From Pseudoduganella guangdongensis (lineage in GTDB: Bacteria; Pseudomonadota; Gammaproteobacteria; Burkholderiales; Burkholderiaceae_D): a stretch of DNA of 64,000 nucleotides. Shown here piece by piece: positions 36,320-46,264 of the stretch (its first letter is position 1; every line of letters starts with the position of its first letter). The notes under the pieces were generated by a model. That model searched no databases and was not told the origin of the DNA. It was given only the letters and a program-made list of their open reading frames with translations. A program made the position numbers and the translations under genes. Where the stretch lies: the NCBI RefSeq assembly GCF_009857475.1, contig NZ_WWCJ01000008.1, positions 62,001 to 126,000 of the forward strand. Reading direction: 5' to 3'.

Positions 36320-37789
36320 ATGTCACCTGCTGCACTTTTCCTCGTGGTGCTGGCCTATTTCGGCCTGCTGCTCGGCGTGGCCTGGGCCACCTCGCGCAAT
36401 GCCGACAACGACAGTTTCTTCATCGGGAATAAAAGCTCGAACTGGATGCTGGTGGCCTTCGGCATGGTGGGCACCACGCTGAGCGGCGTCACCTTCATCA
36501 GCGTGCCGGGCGCGGTGGGGCGCGACGGCTTTGGCTACCTGCAGATCATGCTCGGCTACACGCTGGGCTATGTCGCCGTGGCCTTCGTGCTGCTGCCGCT
36601 GTACTACCGCCTGAAACTGACCTCGATCTACCATTACCTGGACGTGCGCCTGGGGCGCCGCGCCTACCAGAGCGGGGCGGCTTTCTTCATCCTCTCGCGC
36701 ACCCTGGGCGCCACGGCGCGCCTGTACCTGGTGGTAAACATCCTGCAGGCCACCATCCTGGACAGCCTGGGCGTGCCGTTCTGGGCCACCAACCTGATCA
36801 TCCTGGCCATGATCCTGCTGTACACCTATGAGGGCGGGGTCAAGACCATCGTCTGGACCGACACCCTGCAAACCACCGGCATGCTGTTTGGCCTGGTGGC
36901 CTGCGTCGCCTTCCTGCTGGACCAGATGGGACTGGGCTTGATCGAGAGCGTGGAGCAGATGCGCTCCGCCGGCCTGGCGCGCGTGTTCACCATGGACGTG
37001 GACAGCCCGGCCTACTTCTGGAAGCAGGTGGTGGCGGGCGCCTTCATCACCATTGCCATGACCGGCATGGACCAGGAGATGATGCAAAAGAATATCTCGG
37101 TGCGCACCCTGGCCGACTCGCAGAAGAATATGCTGGTGCTGACGGCCATCCTGTTTGTGGTGCTGTCGCTGTTCCTGCTGCTGGGCGGCCTGCTGCACCT
37201 GTACGCGCCGCAGGTGGGCGTGACGGCCGGCGGCGACAAGCTCTTCCCGGCGGTGGTCATGGGCCATATGCCGGCGGTGTTGCAACTGGTGTTCATCATC
37301 GCCCTGATCAGCGCCTTGTTCCCGAGCGCGGACGGCGCCATCACGGCCCTGACATCCTCCTTCTGCATCGACATCCTGGGCCTGAAGCGGCGCGATGACC
37401 TGGGCGAGGGCGCCCAACTGCGCATCCGCCACCGCGTGCACCTGTCCTTCTGTGCGCTGTTCCTGCTGCTGGTGATGGTATTTAAATGGATCGATAGCGC
37501 CAGCATGATCGGCGTGATCCTGAAGCTGGCCGGCTACACCTACGGCCCGCTGCTCGGCCTGTTCGCCTTCGGCCTGCTGTGCCAGCGCGCCGTCAACGAC
37601 CGGCTGGTGCCGTGGGTGGCGCTGGCCGGGCCGCTGCTGTGTGCCCTGGTCGACTACAACCAGCACCTGCTGTTCGGCAGCTACCGGATGGGGCTCGAAC
37701 TGCTGGTGCTGAACGGCCTGCTGGTGGTGGCTGGGCTTTACCTGATTTCCTACCCGGCTAAGGCGAATGTCGCTTATAGTGTGGAGTAG
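36320..37789 (+). CDS. Sodium:solute symporter family protein
   Basis: 489 residues from ATG 36320; the frame stays open upstream but that part is antisense to dgt. About 13 membrane helices of the LeuT-fold SSS family: FFIGNKSSNWMLVAFGMVGT, the ISVPGAVGRDGFGYLQIMLG segment, and YTYEGGVKTIVWTDTLQT, typical of helix 5-6 in this family. Na+-coupled import of an organic solute; I cannot name it. No strong ribosome site is seen. sppA follows after 26 bases. Confidence 0.9.
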   Translation: MSPAALFLVVLAYFGLLLGVAWATSRNADNDSFFIGNKSSNWMLVAFGMVGTTLSGVTFISVPGAVGRDGFGYLQIMLGYTLGYVAVAFVLLPLYYRLKLTSIYHYLDVRLGRRAYQSGAAFFILSRTLGATARLYLVVNILQATILDSLGVPFWATNLIILAMILLYTYEGGVKTIVWTDTLQTTGMLFGLVACVAFLLDQMGLGLIESVEQMRSAGLARVFTMDVDSPAYFWKQVVAGAFITIAMTGMDQEMMQKNISVRTLADSQKNMLVLTAILFVVLSLFLLLGGLLHLYAPQVGVTAGGDKLFPAVVMGHMPAVLQLVFIIALISALFPSADGAITALTSSFCIDILGLKRRDDLGEGAQLRIRHRVHLSFCALFLLLVMVFKWIDSASMIGVILKLAGYTYGPLLGLFAFGLLCQRAVNDRLVPWVALAGPLLCALVDYNQHLLFGSYRMGLELLVLNGLLVVAGLYLISYPAKANVAYSVE

Positions 37790-37815
37790 TTACTTTTTTA
37801 GCACTAGGAGTAGAG

Positions 37816-39690
37816 ATGTCCCGCTCTGTTTTCTCGTATATCCGCGGCGGTTTTGCCTGGTTTTGGCACGCTGTCGATACTAGCCGCCGCGCCGCGCTGA
37901 ACTTCCTGTTCCTGCTGATCGTGGTGCTGCTGCTGGTCGCCATTTTCGGCGGCGGCGCCAAGCCGCTGGGCAGCAAGACCATGCTGGTCCTGAACCTGGA
38001 AGGCGCGCTGGTGGAACAATCGCACGGCAGCAGCCGCGACGCGCTGATGGCCGGCCTGGCCGGCGGCGAGGTGCGCAAGTCGGTGCAGCTGCGCGATGTG
38101 CTGAACGTGCTCGATGCCGCCGCCAAAGACCCGCAGATCGCCGGCGCCGTCCTGATCCTGGACGATATGCAGGGCGGCGGCCAGGCCATGCTGCGCGAGA
38201 TCGGCGCCGCCGTGGACCGTTTCAAGGCCAGCGGCAAGAAGGTGGTGGCATGGGGTTCCAGCTACAACCAGCGCCAGTACCAGGTGGCCATGCACGCGGA
38301 CGAGGTCTACCTGCACCCGATGGGCGCGGTGTTCCTGGAAGGCTTTGGCAAATACCGCAACTACTACCGCGACGCGCTGGATAAAGTGGGCGTGACCGTC
38401 AACCTGATGAAGGTGGGCACCTACAAGAGCTTTGCCGAGCCGTTCATCGCCAACGGCCCGTCGCAGGCCGCGGCCGAAGCGGACGCCTTCCTGAACAACG
38501 ACCTGTGGGCGCGCTACACCGCCCAGGTGGAGCAATCGCGCAAGCTGCCGGAAGGCGCCGTGATGAAGGCGATCGACAACCTGCCGGCTTTGGTGGAAGG
38601 CGCCAAGGGCAACCTGGCCAAGGTGGCGCTGGACACCAAACTGGTGGACGGCCTGAAAACCAAGGACGAACTGCGCGTCCTGGTGACCAAGATGGGCGTG
38701 CATGACAGCGCGGCCAAATCCTTCCGCCAGGTGAGCTATCACGACTACCTGGCGCGCGTCTTCCCGAAACTGACCGGCGACGCGATCGGCGTCGTGATGG
38801 CGGTGGGCGAGATCAGCGACGGCGACGCGCCGGCCGGCCAGATCGGCGGCGCCTCCACCGCGCGCCTGGTGCGCATGGCGCGCGAGGACAGCTCGATCAA
38901 GGCCGTGGTGCTGCGCGTGGATTCGCCCGGCGGCAGCGCCTTCGGCTCGGAACTGATCCGGCGCGAACTGGAGCTGACGCGCGCCGCCGGCAAGCCGGTG
39001 GTGGTTTCGATGGGCAATGTGGCCGCATCCGGCGGCTACTGGATTTCCATGGCCTCCGACGAGGTGATCGCCGACCCGGCCACCATCACCGGTTCGATCG
39101 GCGTGTTCGCCCTGTTCCCGACCGTGGAAAAAGTGATCGACAAGCTGGGCATCCACACCGCCGGCCAGACCACCACCTGGCTGGGCGACGCCGGCAACCC
39201 GCTGCGCCCGATGGACCCGCGCTTCGGCCAATTGATCCAGGGCGCCATCGGCCACACGTACGGCGAATTCACCGCCAAGGCGGCCAAGGCGCGCAACACC
39301 ACGCCGGACAAGATCGACGCCGTGGGCCAGGGCCGGGTCTGGACCGGCGCCCAGGCGCAGGAACGCGGCCTGGTCGATACCCTGGGCGGCTACAAGGACG
39401 CGCTGAAAGCCGCCGCGCGCCGCGCCAAGTTGACGGGCGAGCCGCGCGTGGTCTATATCGAACGTGAAGTGTCGCGCGTTGACAAGGTGCTGGAGTTCTT
39501 CGGCGCCTCCGCCGCCAAGGCGGTGGCCAAGGCCTACGGCGAACAGGCGCGCACCGCGCTGCTGCCGGCGGGCATGCCGGCCGGGGTGGCGCAGGACGTG
39601 GTACGCGACCTGGGCTGGCTGAACGACATGACGGCGCAGCGCAAGCCGTTCATGGCGCTGACGCACTGCCTGTGCGCCGCGCCTGACTGA
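37816..39690 (+). CDS. sppA: Signal peptide peptidase SppA, 67-kDa type
   Basis: 624 residues; inner-membrane serine protease with Ser-Lys dyad that degrades cleaved signal peptides. One N-terminal membrane helix (about 27-45). Two tandem S49 domains: Lys204 (KVGTYKSFAEPF) in the first and nucleophile Ser405 (GNVAASGGYW) in the second; in E. coli these are K209 and S409, so the architecture is conserved. AGGAGTAGAG precedes the ATG. Confidence 0.95.
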   Translation: MSRSVFSYIRGGFAWFWHAVDTSRRAALNFLFLLIVVLLLVAIFGGGAKPLGSKTMLVLNLEGALVEQSHGSSRDALMAGLAGGEVRKSVQLRDVLNVLDAAAKDPQIAGAVLILDDMQGGGQAMLREIGAAVDRFKASGKKVVAWGSSYNQRQYQVAMHADEVYLHPMGAVFLEGFGKYRNYYRDALDKVGVTVNLMKVGTYKSFAEPFIANGPSQAAAEADAFLNNDLWARYTAQVEQSRKLPEGAVMKAIDNLPALVEGAKGNLAKVALDTKLVDGLKTKDELRVLVTKMGVHDSAAKSFRQVSYHDYLARVFPKLTGDAIGVVMAVGEISDGDAPAGQIGGASTARLVRMAREDSSIKAVVLRVDSPGGSAFGSELIRRELELTRAAGKPVVVSMGNVAASGGYWISMASDEVIADPATITGSIGVFALFPTVEKVIDKLGIHTAGQTTTWLGDAGNPLRPMDPRFGQLIQGAIGHTYGEFTAKAAKARNTTPDKIDAVGQGRVWTGAQAQERGLVDTLGGYKDALKAAARRAKLTGEPRVVYIEREVSRVDKVLEFFGASAAKAVAKAYGEQARTALLPAGMPAGVAQDVVRDLGWLNDMTAQRKPFMALTHCLCAAPD

Positions 39691-39746
39691 GGTTTGCAAG
39701 TAAGTGTCGGTTTGCTAATTCCCTGGCGCGCTGGCATGATTGCGGG

Positions 39747-42305
39747 ATGACCAACCCTTTAGTTTCCCCCGGATCAGAGCCGGGCGAGGCGCAACGCCAG
39801 CGCCAGGCGGTGCAGATTGTCGGCATAGGCGCCTCGGCCGGAGGGCTGGACGCCATTTCCGAATTCCTGGCCTCCATGCCATCCCGCAGCGGGATGGCAT
39901 TCATCGTCATGCAGCACCAGGACCCGTCGCGCCGCGGGCTGCTGCCAGAGCTGCTGCGCCGCATTACCAGCATGGAAGTGTGCGAAATCGCCGAGTCGAT
40001 CGAGCTGCGCCCGGACCACGTGTACGTGGCGCCGCCCAATTGCGACCTGGCCTTCGGCAGCGGCAAGCTGATGCCGGTGGAGATGGCCGAGGTGCATGGC
40101 CGCTACCCGATCGACACTTTCTTCCGCAACCTGGCTGCTGAAAAAGGCCAGGCCGCCGCCGGCGTCGTCTTTTCCGGGATGGGCACCGACGGTACCGCCG
40201 GCCTGCGCGCGATCCAGGAAGCCGGCGGGGTGACGCTGGCGCAGGAACCCCATTCGGCCAAGTTCGACTCCATGCCGCGCAGCGCCATCAGCGCCGGCGT
40301 GGCGGATTTCGTCGCCGCGCCGGTCGCCATGCCCATGTGGCTGTGCCAGGTGCGCTCGGCGCCGCACGTCGGCGCCCACGGCGCGGCGCGCGCGCGGCGC
40401 CAGGCCTTGCGCGAGCTGATGACGCTGCTGCAGCGCCATACCGGCAACAACTTCACCGAGTACAAGATGAGCACCGTGCTGCGCCGCATCGAGCGCCGCA
40501 TGAAGCTGCACCAGCACGTATCCATGGAAGAGTATGTCGCCTACCTTCGTGACAACGCGGGCGAGGTGCAGCTGCTGTTCCACGAAATGCTGATCGGCGT
40601 GACCAGCTTCTTCCGCGACCCGAGCGTCTGGGAGCACCTGCGCAACGACACGATTCCGGCGCTGCTGGCCGCCAATCCGCACGGCGCCGCCTTCAAGGCC
40701 TGGGTGCCGGCCTGTTCCACCGGGGAGGAAGCGTATACCCTGGCCATGGTGTTTGACGAGGCGGTGCAAGCCGCCGCCGAAAGCGGCAGATACTCGCTGC
40801 AGATCTTCGCCACCGACCTGCACGGCGACGCGATCGACAAAGCGCGCCTGGGCCTGTTCGGGCGCGGCGTGGAAGAGGCGATCTCGCACGAGCGCCTGGC
40901 GCGCTACTTTACGACGGACGGGGTCTCCTACCGCATCCGCAAGGAACTGCGCAATATGATCATCTTTGCGCAGCAGAACATCATTTCCGATCCCCCGTTC
41001 ACCAAGCTCGACATTCTTAGCTGCCGCAATCTGCTAATTTACTTCAACCCGAAGCTGCAGGAACAGCTGATACCGTTGTTCCATTACGCGTTGAAACCGG
41101 ACGGCTTGCTGGTGCTGGGCAGCGCCGATACCCCGGGCAGCTATAACGAATTATTTGCGCCGGTGCCCGGCTGCGGCCGCATCTACCGCCGCCTGGACGC
41201 CAGCACGCAACGCGTGGCCAACTATTTCCCGACCAAGATCGCCAAGGCCGCGCAACCGAGTTCCACCGAAGTGACTACCATGACCATGAATGGCAATATC
41301 CAGACTCAAATAGAACATCTGCTGCTGAAGAGCCACACGCCGGCAGCGGTCATGATCAATTCGGACGGCGACATCCTCTACATCCACGGCCGCACCGGCA
41401 CCTTCCTGGAACCGGCTGCCGGGCGCGCCAACTGGAACATCCACGCCATGGCGCGCGACGGCCTGCGCTACGAGCTGGCCGACCTGATTGAACGGGCCAA
41501 CCGCAGCGAAGGCATGGAAGCGGTGCGCGAGCTGCTGATCAAGGACGGCGCGCAGTCGCTGCTGGTGGACATGACGGCCGAGGTGGTGCGCGAGGATACG
41601 CACGCCGGCCACAGCCTGCTGGTCACGTTCCAGGCCGCGCCGGTGCCGGCGCGCAAGCGCGCCAGCCGCAGCGACACCCGGCCGCAGGAACTGGAGCAGC
41701 AACTGACCGTGGCGCGCCTGGAATTGCAGTCCGTGCGCGAAGAGATGCAAACCTCGCGCGAGGAACTGAAAGCAGCCAACGAGGAGCTGCAATCGACCAA
41801 CGAGGAACTGCAATCGACCAACGAGGAGCTGACCACCTCGAAGGAAGAGATGCAGTCGCTGAACGAAGAGCTGTACACCGTCAATGCCGAGCTGCAGTCC
41901 AAGGTGGACGACCTGTCGCTGGTCAACAGCGACATGAAGAACCTGTTGAACAGCACCGACATCGCCGTCATTTTCCTCGATAGCCAGATGAATATCCGGC
42001 GCTACACCAACCAGGCCACCCAGCTTTACAAGCTGATCGCCACCGACCTGAATCGCCCCCTGAGCGACATCGCCAATGACCTGGTGTATCCGGCCATGGA
42101 AGACGACGCGCGCGAAGTGCTGCGCAGCCTGGTGTTCTGCGAACGCCAGATCCCGACCCGCGACGGGCGCTGGTTCATGGTGCGCATCATGCCTTACCGC
42201 ACCGTGAACAACGTGATCGACGGCCTGGTGCTCACCTTTGTCAACGTGACCGAACTGAAGCTGCTGGAAGCGCGCCTGACGCCTGACGGGGGCAATACCC
42301 CATGA
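39747..42305 (+). CDS. CheB-CheR-coiled coil-PAS fusion protein
   Basis: 852 residues. An N-terminal CheB methylesterase domain without receiver (about 20-205) with catalytic S30 (GIGASAGG), H57 (QHQD) and D148 (GMGTDGT). CheR methyltransferase follows (about 225-470: WVPACSTGEEAYTLAMVFDE, SAM site; LDILSCRNLLIYFN). A long coiled coil (about 645-728) with Glu/Leu/Asn-rich heptads and a PAS domain (about 730-842) end it. Such fusions occur with histidine kinases and are not tied to motility. Overlaps the histidine kinase gene by 4 bases; both probably work as one sensory unit. Confidence 0.93.
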   Translation: MTNPLVSPGSEPGEAQRQRQAVQIVGIGASAGGLDAISEFLASMPSRSGMAFIVMQHQDPSRRGLLPELLRRITSMEVCEIAESIELRPDHVYVAPPNCDLAFGSGKLMPVEMAEVHGRYPIDTFFRNLAAEKGQAAAGVVFSGMGTDGTAGLRAIQEAGGVTLAQEPHSAKFDSMPRSAISAGVADFVAAPVAMPMWLCQVRSAPHVGAHGAARARRQALRELMTLLQRHTGNNFTEYKMSTVLRRIERRMKLHQHVSMEEYVAYLRDNAGEVQLLFHEMLIGVTSFFRDPSVWEHLRNDTIPALLAANPHGAAFKAWVPACSTGEEAYTLAMVFDEAVQAAAESGRYSLQIFATDLHGDAIDKARLGLFGRGVEEAISHERLARYFTTDGVSYRIRKELRNMIIFAQQNIISDPPFTKLDILSCRNLLIYFNPKLQEQLIPLFHYALKPDGLLVLGSADTPGSYNELFAPVPGCGRIYRRLDASTQRVANYFPTKIAKAAQPSSTEVTTMTMNGNIQTQIEHLLLKSHTPAAVMINSDGDILYIHGRTGTFLEPAAGRANWNIHAMARDGLRYELADLIERANRSEGMEAVRELLIKDGAQSLLVDMTAEVVREDTHAGHSLLVTFQAAPVPARKRASRSDTRPQELEQQLTVARLELQSVREEMQTSREELKAANEELQSTNEELQSTNEELTTSKEEMQSLNEELYTVNAELQSKVDDLSLVNSDMKNLLNSTDIAVIFLDSQMNIRRYTNQATQLYKLIATDLNRPLSDIANDLVYPAMEDDAREVLRSLVFCERQIPTRDGRWFMVRIMPYRTVNNVIDGLVLTFVNVTELKLLEARLTPDGGNTP
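41777..41831 (+). repeat. 21-base tandem repeat in coiled-coil coding region
   Basis: Two near-identical 21-base units (41777-41797 and 41798-41818, one base different) plus a third partial unit encode the repeated heptad NEELQST. Probably a recent expansion of the coiled coil. Confidence 0.7.
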
Positions 42306-43843
42306 GCCGCAGCGACGCCCTGCGCCACTGGCACGAGCTGCAAGTCAGCCAGCTGGAACTGGAAGTCCAGAGTGCCGCCCTGGCCGAACTCGGACGTCAA
42401 AAGCGGGAGGCGGAGCAAGGCCTGCAGCGTTACGCCGGCCTGTTCGACCAGGCGCCGGTGTGCTACCTGGCGCTGGCGCGCGACGGCTGCATTGCCGGCG
42501 CCAACCGCGCCGCCGCCGCCTTGTTCGGCATGCCGCTTGACCGGTTGCCGGGCCAGCCGGTGGAGCGCTTCCTGGCGCCAGCCAGCCAGCCGGCCCTGCG
42601 CGCGCTGCTGGCACGCCTGCACGCCGACGGCAGCAGCAGCGCCATCGAAGCCCAGCTGTTTGAAAGCCTGGGTGGCGGCCGCGTGCGCATCGAGGCCAAC
42701 CTGGAACCGGCGGGCGGCGCCATCCGCATGGTGCTGAGCGACCTGCGCATGCGTGCCCAGCACCATGCGGAAGACGGCGCCCTGCGGCGCGCCTTCGCCG
42801 TGCTGGACACCCTGGGCGAGGGCGTCGCCGTGGCCGACGCCGACGGCGTCATCATCGCCGTCAACCCCGCCTTCAGTGCCATCAGCGGCCGGAGCGAAGC
42901 GCAAGCCATCGGCTGCGAGCTGGCCGCCATCTGCGGCGTCGAAGCCGCGCTGGCGGGGCTGGAGGAGGGCGGCTGGCAGGGCGAACTGGCCGGACGCCGC
43001 CCGGACGGCGCAGAATTCCAGGCGGCCCTGTCCTTGCGCAGCCTGGCCGGTGCCGACGGCAGCGTGGCCGGCGTGGTGGCGGTGCTGAGCGATATCAGCC
43101 GCCGCAAGCAAGCCGAAAGTGCGCTGCAGGACCTGCACCGCAACCTGGAATCGCGCGTGCTGCAGCGTACCGCCGAACTGCTGCACACCAACGGCCAGCT
43201 GCGCCAGCTGTCGGCCCACATGGCCTCGGTCAAGGAAGAAGAACGCAAGCGCATCGCGCGCGAAATCCACGATGAACTGGGGCAGAACCTGCTGGCCCTG
43301 AAGCTCGACATCGTGCAGCTCAACGAGCGCATGGGCGGACGCCAGAACCGCCTCGCGCGCCGCGTCTCGTCGGCGCTGGCCAATATCGACGCCACCTTGC
43401 GCAGCGTGCGCGGCATCATGAATGAACTGCGGCCCGCCGTGCTGGACCTGGGCCTGGCGGCGGCGCTGGAATGGCTGGTCAACGACTTCCGCCAGCGCAG
43501 CAAACTGCACTACGAACTGGCGCTGCCCGGCGAGGCCGAACTGGCCGCCATCAACAGCGAAACCAGCCTGGTGCTGTTCCGCATCGTGCAGGAAGCCCTG
43601 GTCAACGTGCTGCGCCACGCACGCGCCACGCGGGTCGCGGTGCGGCTGGAGGCGGGCGAAAGCGGCGTGCTGCTGGAAGTGGAAGACAACGGCATCGGCA
43701 TTGCCCCCGCCTGCCGCGAACGCCCCGGCTCCTTCGGCCTGATCGGCATGCAGGAGCGCGCCGACGCCCTGCACGGCAGTTTCACCCTGAGCGACTACGA
43801 ACCGGGCGCCGGCTGCCGCATCACGCTGCGCCTGCCGTTGTGA
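42302..43843 (+). CDS. PAS-domain sensor histidine kinase (HisKA_3, NarX/DesK type)
   Basis: 513 residues. Coiled N-terminus, two PAS domains (about 45-150, 160-270), then HisKA_3 with phospho-acceptor H323 (KRIAREIHDELGQNLLALKL) and an HATPase_c domain (VNVLRHARATRV, the N box; DNGIGIAP, G1; FGLIGMQERA). No membrane helix, so it is cytoplasmic. This class pairs with NarL/FixJ-type regulators, but none is adjacent. Starts within the end of the CheB-CheR gene (ATGA overlap). Confidence 0.93.
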   Translation: MSRSDALRHWHELQVSQLELEVQSAALAELGRQKREAEQGLQRYAGLFDQAPVCYLALARDGCIAGANRAAAALFGMPLDRLPGQPVERFLAPASQPALRALLARLHADGSSSAIEAQLFESLGGGRVRIEANLEPAGGAIRMVLSDLRMRAQHHAEDGALRRAFAVLDTLGEGVAVADADGVIIAVNPAFSAISGRSEAQAIGCELAAICGVEAALAGLEEGGWQGELAGRRPDGAEFQAALSLRSLAGADGSVAGVVAVLSDISRRKQAESALQDLHRNLESRVLQRTAELLHTNGQLRQLSAHMASVKEEERKRIAREIHDELGQNLLALKLDIVQLNERMGGRQNRLARRVSSALANIDATLRSVRGIMNELRPAVLDLGLAAALEWLVNDFRQRSKLHYELALPGEAELAAINSETSLVLFRIVQEALVNVLRHARATRVAVRLEAGESGVLLEVEDNGIGIAPACRERPGSFGLIGMQERADALHGSFTLSDYEPGAGCRITLRLPL

Positions 43844-43912
43844 AAAGGTCAATAGCCCTGCAGCCCGGCAGCGCGTATACTGCCGGTGCTTTTACACCAT
43901 CAGGGGACTGCC

Positions 43913-46042
43913 TTGCTCAAAAAACTCGCACTTTCGGCTGCCATGGCAGCTGCCTTTGTACCTGCCCTGGCCGACGAAGGCCAATGGCAACCGCACCAGC
44001 TGCCGCAATTGAAGGCGGAGCTCAAGCGCATCGGCATCACCATCCCGGCCGAACGCCTGGCCGACCTGTCCAAGCACCCGATGAGCGCCATCGTCTCGCT
44101 CGACGGCTGCTCGGCCTCCTTCGTCTCCCCTGAAGGCCTGGTGGTCACCAACCACCACTGCGCATACGGCGCCATCCAGCGCAACTCCACCGCAGAAAAG
44201 AACTACATTGCCAACGGCTTCCTGGCCAAGACCCGCGCCGCCGAGCTGCCGGGCGGCCCGACCACCCGCGTCTACGTCACCGACAAGCTGGAAAACGTCA
44301 CCGCCCGCGTCAACGACGGCCTGGAAAAGCTGTCCGGCAAAGCGCGCCATGAAGAAGCCAAGAAGCGCATCAAAGCCCTGGTGGCCGAATGCGAAAGCGA
44401 CAAGATCTACCGCTGCTCCGTGCCCGCCTTCCACCGCGGCGCCGAGTACTACCGCATCCGCCAGATGATGATCAAGGACGTGCGCCTGGTCTACGCCCCG
44501 GCCGAATCGATCGGCAACTACGGCGGCGACATCGACAACTACGAATGGCCGCGCCACACCGGCGACTACGCCTTCCTGCGCGCCTACGTCGGCAAAGACG
44601 GCCGCCCGGCCGACCCATCGCCGGACAACGTACCCTACAAATCCAAGGACTTCCTGGTGGTCTCCGCCGAAGGCCTGAAGAACGGCGACCCGATCCTGCT
44701 GGCCGGCTACCCCGGCCGCACCAGCCGCTACAAGCTGCCGGCTGAAATCCGCTTCGCGCGCGACGTCAACTACCCAGCCATGGTGGCCGACTATCAGGCC
44801 GACCTGGACGCCATCGCCGCCGCCACCAAAGGCAACGACAACCACGTGGTGCGCTATGCCAGCGTGGTCAAGTCGATCAACAACCGCATGAAGAAAACCC
44901 AGGGCCTGCTGGACGGCTTCGCCCGCAAAGACCTGGCTGCCATCAAAGACACGCAGGACGCCGAATTCCGCGCCTGGTACGGCAAGCAAGCCAACGCCTC
45001 GCGCGAATTGCTGCCGCAGCTGGACGCCGCCATCGGCGCCGACATGGCCCAGACCACCGAAGACTTCTTCTACGGCATGGCCACCAACAGCGACCTGCTG
45101 AAAAGCGCGCGCACCCTGTACCGCCTGGCGCTGGAAAAGCAAAAGCCCGACGCCGAGCGCGAATCCGGCTTCCAGGAGCGCGACATCGCCAACATCAAAG
45201 GCCGCCTGAGCCGCCTTGAGCAATCGCTGGTGCCAGCGGTCGACCAGGCCCGCTACGTCTCCGGCCTGCAGCGCTACGCCAAGGCTTCCGGCAAAGCGCG
45301 CAGCCTGGACCCGCTGCTGCCAGCCGTCGCCGACGTGCCGGCCATGTACCAGCAGACCAAGCTGGCCGACACCGCCACCCGCCTGGCCTGGATGGACAAA
45401 GCTCCGGCCGAATTCCAGCAATCCGACGACCCCTTCATCAAGCTCGCCGTGCGCATGCACGACGTCGCGATGGCGCTGGAAGACCAGCGCAAGGAAGTGG
45501 ACGGCACGCTGGAAAAGATCATCCCGCAATACATGGGCGCCGTAATCGGCTGGAAGAAATCGCAAGGCAAACCGGTCTACCCGGACGCCAACTCCACCCT
45601 GCGCGTCACCTACGGCACCGTCTCCGCCTACTCGCCGAAAGACGGCGTCACCAAAGGCCCGTTCACGACGGTGGAAGGGATCGTTGAAAAGCACACCGGC
45701 AAAGACCCGTTCGATGCCCCGAAAGCGCTGCTGGAAGCGGTGAAAGCCAAGCGCTACGGCCAGTTCAAGGACCCGGTGCTGGGCACGGTGCCGGTCAACT
45801 TCCTGTCCTCCGCGGACACCACCGGCGGCAACTCCGGCTCCGCCATCGTCAACAAGCGCGGCGAGCTGATCGGGTTGAATTTCGACTCCACCTACGAATC
45901 GATCACCAAGGACTGGTACTTCGACCGCGAGATCACCCGCGCCATCCACCTCGACGCCCGCTACATGCTGTGGGTCATGAAAGAAGTCGACCACGCCGAC
46001 AACCTGCTGCAAGAAATGAAAATCAAGTACCCAAAAAAATAA
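43913..46042 (+). CDS. S46 family dipeptidyl-peptidase (DPP7-like), secreted, TTG start
   Basis: 709 residues from TTG 43913, chosen because AGGGGA lies 5 bases upstream and it yields a regular signal peptide (LKKLALSAAMAAAFVPALA); GTG 43886 is less likely. The catalytic His is in VTNHHCAYG (H82), a conserved acidic loop in GDIDNYEWPRHTGD, and Ser641 in TTGGNSGSAIV. Eighteen residues after the Ser, where DPP11 has Arg for acidic substrates, the sequence has Ser (LNFDSTYES), fitting a DPP7-type specificity for hydrophobic P1. Periplasmic oligopeptide breakdown. Transcription probably ends in the hairpin at 46114. Confidence 0.9.
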   Translation: MLKKLALSAAMAAAFVPALADEGQWQPHQLPQLKAELKRIGITIPAERLADLSKHPMSAIVSLDGCSASFVSPEGLVVTNHHCAYGAIQRNSTAEKNYIANGFLAKTRAAELPGGPTTRVYVTDKLENVTARVNDGLEKLSGKARHEEAKKRIKALVAECESDKIYRCSVPAFHRGAEYYRIRQMMIKDVRLVYAPAESIGNYGGDIDNYEWPRHTGDYAFLRAYVGKDGRPADPSPDNVPYKSKDFLVVSAEGLKNGDPILLAGYPGRTSRYKLPAEIRFARDVNYPAMVADYQADLDAIAAATKGNDNHVVRYASVVKSINNRMKKTQGLLDGFARKDLAAIKDTQDAEFRAWYGKQANASRELLPQLDAAIGADMAQTTEDFFYGMATNSDLLKSARTLYRLALEKQKPDAERESGFQERDIANIKGRLSRLEQSLVPAVDQARYVSGLQRYAKASGKARSLDPLLPAVADVPAMYQQTKLADTATRLAWMDKAPAEFQQSDDPFIKLAVRMHDVAMALEDQRKEVDGTLEKIIPQYMGAVIGWKKSQGKPVYPDANSTLRVTYGTVSAYSPKDGVTKGPFTTVEGIVEKHTGKDPFDAPKALLEAVKAKRYGQFKDPVLGTVPVNFLSSADTTGGNSGSAIVNKRGELIGLNFDSTYESITKDWYFDREITRAIHLDARYMLWVMKEVDHADNLLQEMKIKYPKK

Positions 46043-46045
46043 ACC

Positions 46046-46258
46046 AATTCGGGGTCACAATTCGGGGTCAGGTCTGACAATCGGACACCCACGGCGCACT
46101 TTTGAATTTTCTCAAAACCCGTACCGGTTTTTCCGGTGCGGGTTTTGCAGATTTACGTTGTTCCGAGGTCAATTTTGCACCTCACATTTCGCACGGGTAG
46201 CTTGATATTTCTCAAAGGTGTGGGCTGGCTGTCCGAATGTCAGACCTGACCCCGAATT
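46046..46258. repeat. GGGGTCAGG-type inverted repeat, type B (copy 1), with internal hairpin
   Basis: Outer arms 46059-46087 and 46230-46258 (start AATTCGGGGTCAGGTC) match over 29 bases with one mismatch. A truncated direct copy of the arm start (AATTCGGGGTCAC) lies just before, at 46046. The 142 bases between contain the hairpin at 46114-46146 and otherwise no gene or motif that I recognise. The second copy at 63510 has the arms almost touching. Begins 3 bases after the S46 peptidase stop and ends 6 bases before pnuC. Confidence 0.8.
46114..46146. terminator. Strong bidirectional hairpin terminator
   Basis: 14-base arms AAAACCCGTACCGG and CCGGTGCGGGTTTT pair with one wobble around a TTTTT loop. 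A-tract before and T-tract after make it a terminator in both directions; on the plus strand it ends the S46 peptidase transcript. Confidence 0.7.
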
Positions 46259-46264
46259 TAAACT

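Noticed and set aside
43886-43912. GTG start for the S46 peptidase
   Set aside because: TTG 43913 has a better-placed ribosome site and gives a compact signal peptide.
46147-46264. TPP riboswitch before pnuC
   Set aside because: No THI-box sequence is present; the space is occupied by a repeat arm.
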